Assembly: GCA_035606355.1 (NCBI GenBank)
Contig: DATNFO010000034.1
Coordinates: forward strand, 37,441 to 101,440
Source of the DNA: Sulfopaludibacter sp035606355
Lineage (GTDB): Bacteria; Acidobacteriota; Terriglobia; Bryobacterales; Bryobacteraceae
Length of the DNA stretch: 64,000 nt
Direction of reading: 5' to 3'
In this document: piece after piece, positions 43,305-52,316 of the stretch
Position numbering within the stretch: the first letter of the stretch is position 1
Layout of the letters: each line of letters opens with the position of its first letter
Notes under the pieces: generated by a model
Databases searched by the model: none
Seen by the model: only the letters and a program-made list of their open reading frames with translations
What the model was told of the DNA's origin: nothing
Position numbers and translations under genes: made by a program

Positions 43305-43751
43305 CTACGCCGCGATTTTTCGCCGCGCGATATCCACCACACGTTCGAGCCGGCTGGGACGATTCACCGGGACGCTCAACGGCCACGGTTCTTCGACGCC
43401 GAGCAGCGCGAGAGCACTACCCAAAAGCGCCATGTTCTTGCTGAAGTGAATCATGTCCTGCATTTTCTGGTTGGGATCGTCCTCCGCCCAGAAGTTGTGC
43501 ATGACGGGCGAGACGGAAGCGAGAAAGGCAATGACTGCGGCGGCGCCCAGTTGCGGTTTCACGCCGAGAGCGATGAGCGAGCCTCCGAGCGTGATGAGTG
43601 CGCCCGATGCAATCACCGCCGCTTCGGGCTGCGGCACATTCTTCGCGCCGGCATATTGGGACATGTTCCTCCACTCCAGGAAGTGATGGATGCCGCTATA
43701 AATGAAGAATCCGCCGAATACGATCCGGCCGGCCAGAAATAGACCTTTCAT
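43305..43751 (-). CDS. DoxX family membrane protein
   Basis: 148 residues from ATG 43751. Four membrane segments with the DoxX blocks GRIVFGGFFIYSGIHHFLEW, AAVIASGALITLGGSLIALGV, LGAAAVIAFLASVSPVMHNFW and FSKNMALLGSALALLGV. This differs in sequence from the DoxX-like gene at 36978. Function unknown; DoxX relatives are linked to thiosulfate:quinone and thiol stress systems. Confidence 0.85.
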   Translation of the reverse strand: MKGLFLAGRIVFGGFFIYSGIHHFLEWRNMSQYAGAKNVPQPEAAVIASGALITLGGSLIALGVKPQLGAAAVIAFLASVSPVMHNFWAEDDPNQKMQDMIHFSKNMALLGSALALLGVEEPWPLSVPVNRPSRLERVVDIARRKIAA

Positions 43752-43847
43752 GCGGGATTGGATTCGCCGATCGCCCGGTGCGTTGCGGCGCCTGAGTACG
43801 CCCGCCGACACTCGCGCGGCAGTTCCGTGACCGGAATGACGTCTGGC

Positions 43848-45161
43848 TTACGTCTTTGGCGGCGTTTGCAACTGCGAAGCCGTGTGTATCCCTCCGGCGA
43901 GTTCCGGCAGAATGCCAAGCTCGCGATAGATGGGGCGAACATCGTGGCGGATGGCCGGCAGTTCGCGCGCGAACCAGAGCCCGGCGACGATGCAGGTGGC
44001 GCCTCCGAAAGCGAGTGTATGCGGCGCTCCGATGCGGGCGGCGAAGGCTCCGGCAATCAGACTGCCGAAAGGCGCTACCCCTTGAAACGACATCGCATAG
44101 AAGGACATCACGCGCCCGCGCTTCTCCTCTGCCACGATCGTCTGCAGAATCGTATTGCTGGCGGCCATTTGCTGCAGGAAGCCGAAGCCGGTGAACAGGA
44201 GCAGCACCAGCGAAAGCCACAGCACGCGTGAAAACGAGAACGCGATCAGGGTTGCGCCGAAGAGCGCGGCGGAGATGGCGATCATCCGTCCCAGCCCGAG
44301 CACGGTTTTGCGCGCCGCCAGCGACAGGGCGCTCGCCAGGGCGCCGACCCCGACCGCGGACATGAGGAATCCCAAGGTATGCGCCCCGCCGCCGAGGACT
44401 TTCGAAGCAAAGACCGGCATCAGCACGGTGTACGGCATACCGACGATGCTGATGACGGAGAGCAGCAACAGAATCGAGCGGATGGGAACGCTGCGGGTGA
44501 CGTACGTCCAGCCCTCGCGAAAATCCACCAGCACCCGCCTGTGCGCCTGGCCGGCGGCGCGCGGCTGCACATGCATCGAAAACAGAGAAACGATGACTGC
44601 GATGTAGCTGATGCCGTCCAGCAGGAAACAATATCCTTCGCCGACTGCCGCGATCAACACCCCGGCGATTGCCGGACCTACGAGCCGCGCTGCGTTGACC
44701 ATCGATGAATTCAGCGCGATGGCATTGCTGAGGTCATTGCGGTCGTCGACCATCTGGACGACGAATGCCTGGCGTGCGGGCATGTCGAAGGAGTTGATGA
44801 GTCCCTGAAATAACATCAGCAGAATTACTTCCCAGATGGTAATGACGTGCAGGAGCGCCAGCACGGCAAGGCCGAACGACTGGAGCATGGAGAGGATCTG
44901 TGTGACGATCAGGGTCCGGTGGCGGTCCCAGCGATCCACCCAAACTCCGGCGAACGGACCCAGGAAGAAGGTGGGCGCCTGGCCCGCGAAACTCGTCAAC
45001 CCGAGTAGAAACGGAGACTTGGTCAGGCGGTACACGAGCCACGAGGTGGCTATCCGAGTCATCCACGTGCCGACCAGCGAGATGCTTTGCCCGCCGAAAA
45101 ACAGACGGTAATTGCGCGACCGGAGCGCCCGAATTGCAAACCGCCAGTTACTCTGCGCCAT
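43848..45161 (-). CDS. MFS transporter (EntS/MFS_3-like exporter)
   Basis: 437 residues from ATG 45161 (a GTG at 45188 would add nine). Twelve membrane segments; the hallmark MFS loop is GPFAGVWVDRWDRHRTLIVTQ. QAFVVQMVDDRNDLSNAIALNSSMVNAARLVGPAIAGVL is typical of the MFS_3 family that includes the enterobactin exporter EntS. No siderophore genes are nearby, so the substrate is unknown. Confidence 0.85.
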   Translation of the reverse strand: MAQSNWRFAIRALRSRNYRLFFGGQSISLVGTWMTRIATSWLVYRLTKSPFLLGLTSFAGQAPTFFLGPFAGVWVDRWDRHRTLIVTQILSMLQSFGLAVLALLHVITIWEVILLMLFQGLINSFDMPARQAFVVQMVDDRNDLSNAIALNSSMVNAARLVGPAIAGVLIAAVGEGYCFLLDGISYIAVIVSLFSMHVQPRAAGQAHRRVLVDFREGWTYVTRSVPIRSILLLLSVISIVGMPYTVLMPVFASKVLGGGAHTLGFLMSAVGVGALASALSLAARKTVLGLGRMIAISAALFGATLIAFSFSRVLWLSLVLLLFTGFGFLQQMAASNTILQTIVAEEKRGRVMSFYAMSFQGVAPFGSLIAGAFAARIGAPHTLAFGGATCIVAGLWFARELPAIRHDVRPIYRELGILPELAGGIHTASQLQTPPKT

Positions 45162-45284
45162 GACGCGTTTCGAGTCTCCCACAGACACGCGTGAGGGCGC
45201 TGGCGATTTTTTAACACAGTTAGCCGGATACTGCGGCCGGCTATACGCTTGCGGTCGGCGCGAAAATTCCGTCCAATGAGGAGG

Positions 45285-45293
45285 TGATATACT
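45285..45293 (+). promoter_or_regulatory. extended -10 promoter before the PIN-TRAM gene
   Basis: TGATATACT fits an extended -10 (TGn plus TATACT, 5/6). The -35 is poor. About 45 bases separate it from the ATG at 45341, which has AAGGGAG at 45327-45333. It would drive the PIN-TRAM, ispD and ispF genes. Confidence 0.5.
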
Positions 45294-45340
45294 CTTGGCG
45301 CGGTATTGTCTTCTTTTCGTAATCCTAAGGGAGCTACTTC

Positions 45341-46420
45341 ATGCTCGATCTGGTTATTGTTCGCGCTATCTTCCTCCTGATTCTCGCTGTGGCCGGGTAC
45401 GCCCTGCATCCCATGGAAGGTTCGCCCTTCCTTTCGGCGGGCGCGGGTCTGGTAATTGCAACGTGCATCATTTTATTTGAAATCCGGCTGGAACGGGTCA
45501 GCCTGACGCGCCTGATCGGCGCAGCGATCGGTTCGGTGTTAGGAATTGTGGGCGCGTTTCTCATGTCGCTGGTTTTGAGCAGGGCGTCGGCGCCGGCGTA
45601 TGTGCAAGTGGGGCTGTTGCTGTGGATGACTTACATCGGCTTGATTGTCGGCGCGAAAAAGGGCGACATGCTGAACCTGGCGGCGCTCGGCGGCATCTTC
45701 GGCGGCGAGAAGTCATCGAAAAAGTCGTTTAAGATTCTGGACACGAGCGTCATCATTGACGGGCGCATCGCAGATATCGCCGAGACCGGATTTCTCGACG
45801 GCGTGCTGGTGATTCCGCAATTCGTGTTGCGCGAACTGCAGCTTGTCGCCGATTCGGCCGACTCCATGAAGCGCAATCGCGGACGGCGCGGGCTGGACAT
45901 TCTGCAGCGCGTGCAGAAGATGGCGCACCTGAACGTGCAGATCGTGGAAGAGGATTTTCCGGCGGTCCGCGAAGTGGACATGAAGCTCATCGAGCTTGCG
46001 AAGATTTACGATTGCAAGGTGGTCACGAACGATTTCAACCTCAACAAAGTGGCGCAACTGCACGGCGTGGAGGTGCTGAACATCAACGAGCTCGCCAATT
46101 CGCTGAAGCCCATTGTGCTGCCCGGCGAAACCATGCGCGTGTTCATTCTCAAAGAGGGCAAGGAGTACAACCAGGGCGTCGCATACCTCGATGACGGCAC
46201 CATGGTGGTGGTGGACAACGCCAAGAAGATGATTTCGAAAACCATCGACGTATCGGTGACCAGCGTGCTGCAGACCACCGCGGGGAAGATGATTTTCGGC
46301 AAGTACGACGAGCGGATGCATGCGGCGGCGGGCGCGGAAAAGCACGAGCGGCCGGTGCGTAAGAGCGATCCGCAGCCCATTCTCAACGCGGCCGGCGAGA
46401 AAACCACGATAGAATCGTAG
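45341..46420 (+). CDS. YacL-like membrane PIN-TRAM protein
   Basis: 359 residues. Four N-terminal membrane segments (about 1-110), then a PIN nuclease-like domain (about 128-250: ILDTSVIIDGRIADI with the first Asp, a Glu in VLRELQ, and VVTNDFNL with the later Asp). A TRAM domain (about 262-325: MRVFILKEGKEYNQGVAYLDDGTMVVVDN) should bind RNA. The same layout as YacL/TRAM-PIN proteins that precede ispD in many genomes. PIN active acids look complete, so RNase activity is plausible. Confidence 0.88.
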   Translation: MLDLVIVRAIFLLILAVAGYALHPMEGSPFLSAGAGLVIATCIILFEIRLERVSLTRLIGAAIGSVLGIVGAFLMSLVLSRASAPAYVQVGLLLWMTYIGLIVGAKKGDMLNLAALGGIFGGEKSSKKSFKILDTSVIIDGRIADIAETGFLDGVLVIPQFVLRELQLVADSADSMKRNRGRRGLDILQRVQKMAHLNVQIVEEDFPAVREVDMKLIELAKIYDCKVVTNDFNLNKVAQLHGVEVLNINELANSLKPIVLPGETMRVFILKEGKEYNQGVAYLDDGTMVVVDNAKKMISKTIDVSVTSVLQTTAGKMIFGKYDERMHAAAGAEKHERPVRKSDPQPILNAAGEKTTIES

Positions 46421-46425
46421 AGCAC

Positions 46426-47157
46426 ATGAAAGTCGCCGTCATTTTGCCCGCCGCCGGGCTGGGCACCCGCATGGGCCGCGCGCCCGCGGAGAAGACGGGC
46501 ACCAGCCGCAAGCAGTTCATGCTGCTGGAAGGCTCGCCGATTCTGCTGCACACGGTGCGGAAGTTCGCCGCGAGCGACCGCGTGAGCGAAATTCTGGTCG
46601 CGGTGCGCGCGGAGGATATTCCGTGGGTGGAGGAAATGCTCGGCGCGGAGTTCGCGCGCGGGCGCGTGCGCGTCGTCGAAGGCGGGAACAGCCGGCAGGA
46701 ATCCGTGCAGAACGCCCTAGCCGCGCTCGGCGGCGGAGTGGATCTGGTTGCGGTGCATGATGCCGTGCGGCCGTTCATCGACATCGAAACCATCCACAAG
46801 GTGTTTGACGAAGCTGCGGAATCGGGCGCGGCGATTTTGGCGGTTCCGGTGGTGGATACGGTCAAGCAGGTGAGCCGCGGTACGGGCAAGGTAAAGATCC
46901 GCGCCACACTGCCGCGCGAAAAGCTGGTGCTCGCGCAGACCCCGCAGGTGTTCCGGCACGATCTGCTGGCACGCGCATTTCAGACAGCGCGCGACGACGG
47001 CTTCATCGGGACCGACGAAGCCAGCCTGGTCGAGCGGCTGGAGGCGGAAGTCAGCGTGGTGCTCGGCAGCGACCGCAATATCAAGATCACGAAACCCGGC
47101 GATATGGACCTGGCGCACGTATTCCTGAAGGAAGATCTGGCGAAGGAAGCGCGCTAG
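46426..47157 (+). CDS. ispD: 2-C-methyl-D-erythritol 4-phosphate cytidylyltransferase IspD
   Basis: Third step of the MEP isoprenoid pathway: forms CDP-methylerythritol. N-terminal nucleotide motif ILPAAGLGTRMG, SRKQFMLLEGSPILLHTV, VVEGGNSRQESVQNAL, VAVHDAVRPFI, ATLPREKLVLAQTPQVFRHD and TDEASLVERL. 243 residues. It begins 5 bases after the PIN-TRAM gene and its stop overlaps the ispF GTG. Confidence 0.96.
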   Translation: MKVAVILPAAGLGTRMGRAPAEKTGTSRKQFMLLEGSPILLHTVRKFAASDRVSEILVAVRAEDIPWVEEMLGAEFARGRVRVVEGGNSRQESVQNALAALGGGVDLVAVHDAVRPFIDIETIHKVFDEAAESGAAILAVPVVDTVKQVSRGTGKVKIRATLPREKLVLAQTPQVFRHDLLARAFQTARDDGFIGTDEASLVERLEAEVSVVLGSDRNIKITKPGDMDLAHVFLKEDLAKEAR

Positions 47158-47636
47158 TGCCGGAGATCCGAACGGGGCTGGGTTGGGATGTGCATCGCAT
47201 CGTGGCGGGCCGGCCTTTGATGCTGGGCGGGGTGACAGTTCCCTGCGAGTTCGGGCTGGAGGGACATTCCGACGCCGATGTGCTCGCGCATGCCATCACC
47301 GACGCCATTTTGGGCGCGGCGGCGCTGGGTGACATTGGGATGCACTTTCCCGATTCGGACCCGCGCTGGAAGGGCTGTGACAGCCTGGTATTCCTCATTC
47401 ATGCCAAGGAACTGGCCGAAGCGAAGGGCTACCGGATCGTAAACGTGGATTCCACGGTGATTCTGGAGCGTCCAAAGCTCAAGGATTTTCGGATGGCGCT
47501 GCGCGAGCGGTTGGCGGGCGCGCTGGCGCTGGACGTGGACCGGGTTTCCGTCAAATTCAAGACAGCCGAGAAGGTGGGACCGGTGGGGGAAGGCCGGTCC
47601 GCCGAAGCTCAGGCAATCGTCACGCTGGAACGTTAG
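47157..47636 (+). CDS. ispF: 2-C-methyl-D-erythritol 2,4-cyclodiphosphate synthase IspF
   Basis: Fifth step of the MEP pathway. Starts at GTG 47157, sharing one base with the ispD stop. Metal ligands in GLGWDVHRI, SDADVLAHAITDAILGAAALGDIG, the FPDSDP loop and C-terminal VSVKFKTAEKVGPVGEG. 159 residues, standard. MEP products supply the undecaprenyl carrier for the wall genes. Confidence 0.97.
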   Translation: MPEIRTGLGWDVHRIVAGRPLMLGGVTVPCEFGLEGHSDADVLAHAITDAILGAAALGDIGMHFPDSDPRWKGCDSLVFLIHAKELAEAKGYRIVNVDSTVILERPKLKDFRMALRERLAGALALDVDRVSVKFKTAEKVGPVGEGRSAEAQAIVTLER

Positions 47637-47875
47637 CTGGCTTTTAAGAGGCACATGCGGCGCGCGGCGCGGCGGGCCTTCAGGCGCTCATTAGCTTTCT
47701 TCTGCTTTTCCGCGGAGACAACGGACTGACAGGCATCGCAGCGCTTGCGAATGCGCGACCGGGTGATGAATTCAGCGCCGCACCGCCGGCATTGCTTCGT
47801 CATCGTTTCCTCGAGCGGGAGGATTCCCGGTTTCTTGGGAAGCAAATGGGAATAATGGAAATCGCAGTGGTTCAT
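47633..47875 (-). CDS. small zinc-ribbon-like protein
   Basis: 80 residues from ATG 47875 (GAGGTA about seven bases upstream). Two Cys pairs, C-R-R-C and C-D-A-C, spaced 16-17 residues apart, fit a zinc ribbon, followed by a strongly basic helix (EKQKKANERLKARRAARRM). Nucleic-acid or ribosome binding is a guess. The stop overlaps the ispF stop. Confidence 0.6.
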   Translation of the reverse strand: MNHCDFHYSHLLPKKPGILPLEETMTKQCRRCGAEFITRSRIRKRCDACQSVVSAEKQKKANERLKARRAARRMCLLKAS

Positions 47876-48145
47876 GTCAGTACCTCGTGTCCTTGGGCCA
47901 CACAGACCCACAACCCAGCGGACTGGGATGGGTGATATCGCGCAGCAGGTTGTTCCCTAACGCCGTCATACCGCACACCGGGGTCACCGTTGAACACCCC
48001 GAAGTGCTTTGAAACTAAACGACAATTCATTCCGAACGCGAAAGCTCGCTTCTTGAAGGACGGGTGTAGCGGAGGAGCCCACAACCGGCTTGCGTCCTGA
48101 AACTGTCATGGTTCGAACGTTACTACTGCACGCGACGAGCCGAAC

Positions 48146-48619
48146 TTACGCGGCGCTGGAGGCAGCCGGCCGGTAGACACCGTCCGCGCCCAACAACTCC
48201 CAGCGTAAGTGATTGATGTAAAAAACGAGAATCGCATCCGGAAAGACGTTCTTAAATTTCTCGTAGACGCGCTCTTCCCAACCTTCGGTAAAGAACGGCT
48301 TGGGGTCTATATCCTTGGCGAAGAACCCGTTTTCATGGGGAACGCCGAGAAAATCCAGCACAGCGCCGATCATGTCCATGTGGGAGACCAGGATGGACTG
48401 AGCGATATCTTTCGCGAAATCTTCGTCGCCTTCGGAGATGCGGCTCCAAAACTTCGGAACGGACTTACGGAGGGCCTCTGTGTTCACCTTGGAGAGGTGG
48501 GTGCGGATCTTGAACCCTTCGTAAATCTGGAAGGTTTTCAGTTTGCCGATGGAAATCCCGCGGATCAGCCGTTCAAACGTTTCCTGGCCCAATCCCAGGT
48601 AAACATCGGTCATGCGCAT
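48146..48619 (-). CDS. conserved-looking hypothetical protein
   Basis: 157 residues, all-helical looking, no signal or membrane segment. Starts at ATG 48619 or ATG 48613, neither with a clear ribosome binding site. Motifs such as LGLGQETFERLIRGISIGKLKTFQIYEGFK, VPHENGFFAKDID and VLVFYINHLRWEL look ordered and coding, but I recognise no family. The 270 bases to its right-hand neighbour on the left side (47876-48145) hold no gene I can support. Confidence 0.6.
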   Translation of the reverse strand: MRMTDVYLGLGQETFERLIRGISIGKLKTFQIYEGFKIRTHLSKVNTEALRKSVPKFWSRISEGDEDFAKDIAQSILVSHMDMIGAVLDFLGVPHENGFFAKDIDPKPFFTEGWEERVYEKFKNVFPDAILVFYINHLRWELLGADGVYRPAASSAA

Positions 48620-48719
48620 AAATAGTCAGGTTAACATGGGACGGGCCTCTTCTGCGGAGGTGGGGGTCCGGATATCGGTTGGGGGCGGAGGCGGTAAGGC
48701 GCGGCATCCTGTGCACGTA

Positions 48720-48937
48720 GCGACCGGTCTCCAGACCGGTTGCAGGCCAGCGGAGCTGGCCGGAGGCGCGCTCGCGCGCCGCAACAGGAAAGATTCCTGT
48801 TGCCACGTCTGCTGCATCCAACTGGCCGGAGGCGCGCTTGCGCGCCGCAACAGGGTTGCCACGTCTACTGCATCCAGCCGGCCGTAGGCCGTAGGCGCGC
48901 TCGCGCGCCTGGTACCGGTCTGGAGACCGGTACCTAC
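48720..48937. repeat. cluster of hairpin repeats
   Basis: The unit is bounded by two palindromes: an 18-base one at 48723-48740 (ACCGGTCT-CC-AGACCGGT) and a 24-base one at 48911-48934 with the same core in the opposite orientation. Between them are two near-identical direct repeats (48756-48821 and 48822-48877) and a third partial copy (48878-48909). Each repeat holds a GGCGCG/CGCGCC hairpin (48765-48780, 48831-48846, 48894-48909). The first also has a 9-bp CAACAGGAA/TTCCTGTTG hairpin (48782-48802). Looks like a REP/BIME-type or non-autonomous element. The right palindrome may also act as the 3' end of the radical SAM mRNA. No coding sequence is supported in 48620-48942. Confidence 0.7.
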
Positions 48938-48942
48938 TTGGT

Positions 48943-50295
48943 TTATATCAGAGCTAACTGCTCTTCGGTGGGCTCCGCTCAACAGTACCAGGGCTCTGTC
49001 AAATAGGGGATTGTGGCTCGCGCCTGCATCGGCCGATCCACCCAGTCGCCTGTTTCCGCCAGGTCCCACACTTTTCGGAAGATCGATTCTCGTCCGACGT
49101 GGTGGCGCTCTTCGCGCTTGATCGTCTCTTGTACCCGATGCGCGAGCGTATCCAGCCATGGATCTTCGTGGCGCCAGGGGTAAGTCAGCGCGCGCATGTC
49201 AAAGGGCTGGATGATCGCCCGGATTTCTTTTAGTTCCAGCATGCGCGAGCCTTCGGGAATCAGCAGCCGGATCGCCAGTTGGATTGGGGCGATTTGATCG
49301 ACGAGATCCAGCCCGGCGAGTGCCCGCAGAAACTCGCGATAACTATCGCGAGTGGTCCACGGCGTGAACGGGATGAAGGTCGGGGACATCGGCAGTTCGG
49401 CCGCGCGCATCAGGCGCAGCGCTTCTTCAAAATCCGCGCGCGTGTGGCCCTTGGCGAGTTTTTCGAGTACGGCGTCATCGAGCGATTCCACGGCGCTGAT
49501 CACGAAGGCACAGCCGGTTTCGCGCAAGACCGGGATGAGGTCGCGGTGCTTGAGGAGATGCTCCACCTTGATGGTGACGTCGTAACTGAGGCGCGGCCAC
49601 TCGCGATGGAGCGCTTCGACGATCGCGACAGCGTGTCCGGGGCCATTGAAGAAATCGGGATCGCCGAAGGTGATGTGCCCGGCGCCGGCGGCGACCTGCT
49701 GGCGGATGTCCGCTATCACCACGTCGCGCTGTACCACGCGGAACGTGCCGTTATAGACGGGCACCACCGGACAATGCCGGCATAGGTGCTTGCAGCCGCG
49801 GCTCGCTTCGGTGTAGCCGACGGTGCGCGTGCCGCCGTTGGCCACCAGCTTGGCGTACGCGCCGAGCGGCGGCAGGCCGGTGCGATCGGGCGTGATGAAG
49901 TGCAGGCGTTCGAGACTCACGCCGGCGCGGGCGCGGCCTCCCCGAGCCCATTCGACCAGACCGTTTTCGAATTCGCCGCCGATGATGGTTTCGACTCCCG
50001 CGTGCCGGAGCACCCGCTCGTTCAACGGCGCGTATAGACCATACGCACACAGCTTCGCGTGCGTGTTGATGTCCCGGACACGTTCGACGGCGGCCAGAAA
50101 CAAGCGCGTCGCGGTGTGCATAGGGAGGAAGAAGGCGATGCCCTCGGCCGCGGCAATCGCGTCGGTGGGAAGTCGTGTGCACGACAAGTCCACTACCGTG
50201 ACTTCGTGATTCTGCGCGCGCAGCCAGGCGGCCGGGGACGCCAGTCCGAACGGCTGCCGTCCCAACTCGTATGTGGAAATGAGCACTACCCGCAC
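48943..50295 (-). CDS. cobalamin-binding radical SAM selenoprotein (CUAEP tail)
   Basis: GTG 50295 is preferred because it opens with VRVVLISTYELGRQPFGLASPAAWLR and avoids overlap with nadA. N-terminal cobalamin-binding-like domain (1-130), then radical SAM with C168-x3-C172-x2-C175 for the 4Fe-4S cluster. The frame reaches an in-frame TGA at 48981-48979 directly after L-T-E-P-W-Y-C. It continues as A-E-P-T-E-E-Q-L-A-L-I to TAA at 48945-48943. This gives a C-U-A-E-P tail, known (from memory) as the end of a family of radical SAM proteins with Sec or Cys at that place. Sec would be residue 439 of 450. A SECIS-like hairpin follows the TGA. The reaction catalysed is unknown. Stopping at TGA would remove the conserved tail. 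Confidence 0.85.
48950..48964 (-). promoter_or_regulatory. bacterial SECIS-like hairpin
   Basis: On the minus strand AGAGC (48964-48960) pairs with GCTCT (48954-48950) around the loop AGTTA. The loop starts 19 bases after the TGA and has G as its second base, both within the described limits for bacterial SECIS elements (short apical loop with an early G, 16-37 bases downstream). It would recruit SelB to decode UGA as selenocysteine. Confidence 0.6.
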
Positions 50296-50382
50296 GCTTT
50301 CTATTATGAACGCCGGGCGCGCATCTACCGTATGCGGGACACGTCCGGCCCTCTGATAAACTGGAAGTAAGTAATCTCCCCC

Positions 50383-51309
50383 ATGCCAGTAGCAATCAGC
50401 TTGGCCGAGGAAATTCTCGACCTCAAACAACAGCGCAAGGCGATTCTGCTAGCGCACCATTACCAGGAGCCGGAAATTCAGGAGCTTGCCGATGTGGTCG
50501 GCGACAGCCTGGAGCTTGCCCGCAAGGCGCGCGACTTCGACGGCGACGTCATCGCGTTCTGCGGCGTCTGGTTTATGGCGGAGACGGCAAAGGTGCTCAA
50601 CCCGGGCCGGATCGTAGTGGTGCCGGATCGCGATGCGACGTGCAGCCTGGTGGAGGGTTGTCCCGTCGAGCCGATTCGCAAGTTCCGCGAGGAGCATCCG
50701 GACTACGTCATCATCAGCTACATCAACACGTCGATTGAAGTGAAGGCCGAGAGCGACATTCTGTGCACTTCGCGGAATGCCGTCAACGTGGTGAATTCGA
50801 TTCCCGCCGAGAAGCCGATTCTGTTTCTGCCTGACGTGAACCTTGGCAATTACGTGCAGCGGCAGACCGGCCGCAAGAACATGAAAATCTGGCAGGGCGC
50901 CTGCATCGTGCATGCCACCTTCCCGGCGCGGCGCGTGATGGAGGCGAAGCTGGAGCATCCCAGCGCGAAAGTGGTGGCGCACCCCGAGTGCCCGGAATCC
51001 GTGCTGGCAATGGCGGATTTTGTGGGGTCGACTTCCGCGCTCATCGAGTGGTGCGCGCGCAGCGACGCTCATGAGTTCATCGTGATGACGGAAAGCGGCA
51101 TACAGTATTCGCTGAACAAGCTGCCGGGCAAGCAATTTTATTTCGTGGCGAATGAAAACTGCAACTGCAGCGAGTGCCCGTACATGAAGATGAACACTCT
51201 CGAAAAGCTGCGCGATTGCCTGGCCAACCTGCAGCCGCGCGTGGAACTTTCGGCGGACCTCATGCAGCGCGCGCTGCTGCCGCTCGAGCGCATGCTCGCA
51301 GTCAAATGA
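50383..51309 (+). CDS. nadA: quinolinate synthase NadA
   Basis: Condenses iminoaspartate with dihydroxyacetone phosphate to quinolinate for NAD synthesis, using a 4Fe-4S cluster. 308 residues with LAHHYQEPEIQELADVVGDSL, FCGVWFMAETAKVLNP, the DATCSLVEGCP loop, WQGACIVHATF, HPECPESV and CNCSECPYMKMNTLEKL. The last set carries a cluster Cys. nadB and nadC are not adjacent. It overlaps moaA by ATGA. Confidence 0.97.
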   Translation: MPVAISLAEEILDLKQQRKAILLAHHYQEPEIQELADVVGDSLELARKARDFDGDVIAFCGVWFMAETAKVLNPGRIVVVPDRDATCSLVEGCPVEPIRKFREEHPDYVIISYINTSIEVKAESDILCTSRNAVNVVNSIPAEKPILFLPDVNLGNYVQRQTGRKNMKIWQGACIVHATFPARRVMEAKLEHPSAKVVAHPECPESVLAMADFVGSTSALIEWCARSDAHEFIVMTESGIQYSLNKLPGKQFYFVANENCNCSECPYMKMNTLEKLRDCLANLQPRVELSADLMQRALLPLERMLAVK

Positions 51310-52307
51310 ACGGCGCTCCACTCATCGACGGGTACGGCCGCATACACGACAACCTGCGCATCAGCGTCACCGACCGCTGCAATATCCGCTGCTTTTACTG
51401 CATGCCGGAAGACCAGGATGTGCACTTCGTGCCGCGGCGCGAAATTCTGGATTTCGAGGAAATCGAACGCTTCGCGCGAATCGCGGTGTCCCTGGGGATC
51501 AATAAGCTGCGGATCACGGGCGGCGAGCCGCTGCTGCGGCGCGATTTGCCGGTGCTGATTTCCCGGCTTTCGGCAATTCCGGGAGTTCGCGACCTGGCGC
51601 TGACCACGAATGGCGTTTTGCTTTCGCAATTCGCGCAACCGCTCTTCGACGCCGGACTGCGCCGGCTGAACGTGCACGTCGATACCCTTAACCGCGAGCG
51701 TTTCCACAAAATCACGCGCCGTGACGATCTGCCGCGCGTGCTGGAAGGCCTGGACGCGGCGCAGCGCGCCGGCTTTACGCGCATCAAGCTGAATGCGGTT
51801 GCCGTGAAGAATCTGGTGGAACCGGACATCGTGCCGCTGGCGCGTTTTGCGCGGGAACGCGGCTTTGAAGTGCGATACATCGAATTCATGCCGCTGGACG
51901 CGCAGAACCTGTGGGATCGCACAAAGGTGCTGAGCGCATCGGAGATCATCGAGACGCTGTCGCGCGAGATTTCACCGCTGGCGCCGGTGCCGGACCCGGA
52001 TCCGCGCGCGCCGGCGACGGAATACAAGTATGCAGACGGCGGCGGCTGCGTGGGATTCATCGCCTCTGTCACGCGGCCGTTTTGCCTGAACTGCAACCGC
52101 CTACGGATCACCGCGGACGGCAAACTGCGCTACTGCCTCTTCGCCATTCAGGAAGACGACGTGAAATCGCCGATGCGCTCCGGCGCTTCGGACGAAGACA
52201 TTGCCGCGCTGATTCGCCGGAATGTGGCCGCCAAGTGGGAAGGCCACGAAATCAATACCGCAAAGTTCGTTGCTCCGCCGCGCCCGATGTACTCCATCGG
52301 CGGCTAA
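51306..52307 (+). CDS. moaA: GTP 3',8-cyclase MoaA
   Basis: Radical SAM enzyme for the first step of molybdenum cofactor synthesis. The ATG overlaps the nadA stop; upstream extension of the frame runs inside nadA. N-terminal C25-x3-C29-x2-C32, RITGGEPLLRRD, and the second 4Fe-4S site FCLNCNRLRIT with a later Cys (RYC). The C-terminus ends in Gly-Gly, required for GTP binding and the MoaC partner step. 333 residues. No other moa genes are adjacent. Confidence 0.96.
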   Translation: MNGAPLIDGYGRIHDNLRISVTDRCNIRCFYCMPEDQDVHFVPRREILDFEEIERFARIAVSLGINKLRITGGEPLLRRDLPVLISRLSAIPGVRDLALTTNGVLLSQFAQPLFDAGLRRLNVHVDTLNRERFHKITRRDDLPRVLEGLDAAQRAGFTRIKLNAVAVKNLVEPDIVPLARFARERGFEVRYIEFMPLDAQNLWDRTKVLSASEIIETLSREISPLAPVPDPDPRAPATEYKYADGGGCVGFIASVTRPFCLNCNRLRITADGKLRYCLFAIQEDDVKSPMRSGASDEDIAALIRRNVAAKWEGHEINTAKFVAPPRPMYSIGG

Positions 52308-52316
52308 GCTATAGGG

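Noticed and set aside
48626..49159. 177-codon minus-strand frame through the hairpin cluster
   Set aside because: It translates repeated hairpin DNA (recurring R-R-A-S-A-P-P-A strings) and overlaps the end of the radical SAM gene in another frame.
50296..50430. Longer N-terminus for the radical SAM gene (start at 50430)
   Set aside because: It would overlap the nadA start on the opposite strand and adds 45 residues with no resemblance to the family, whereas GTG 50295 gives the expected opening.
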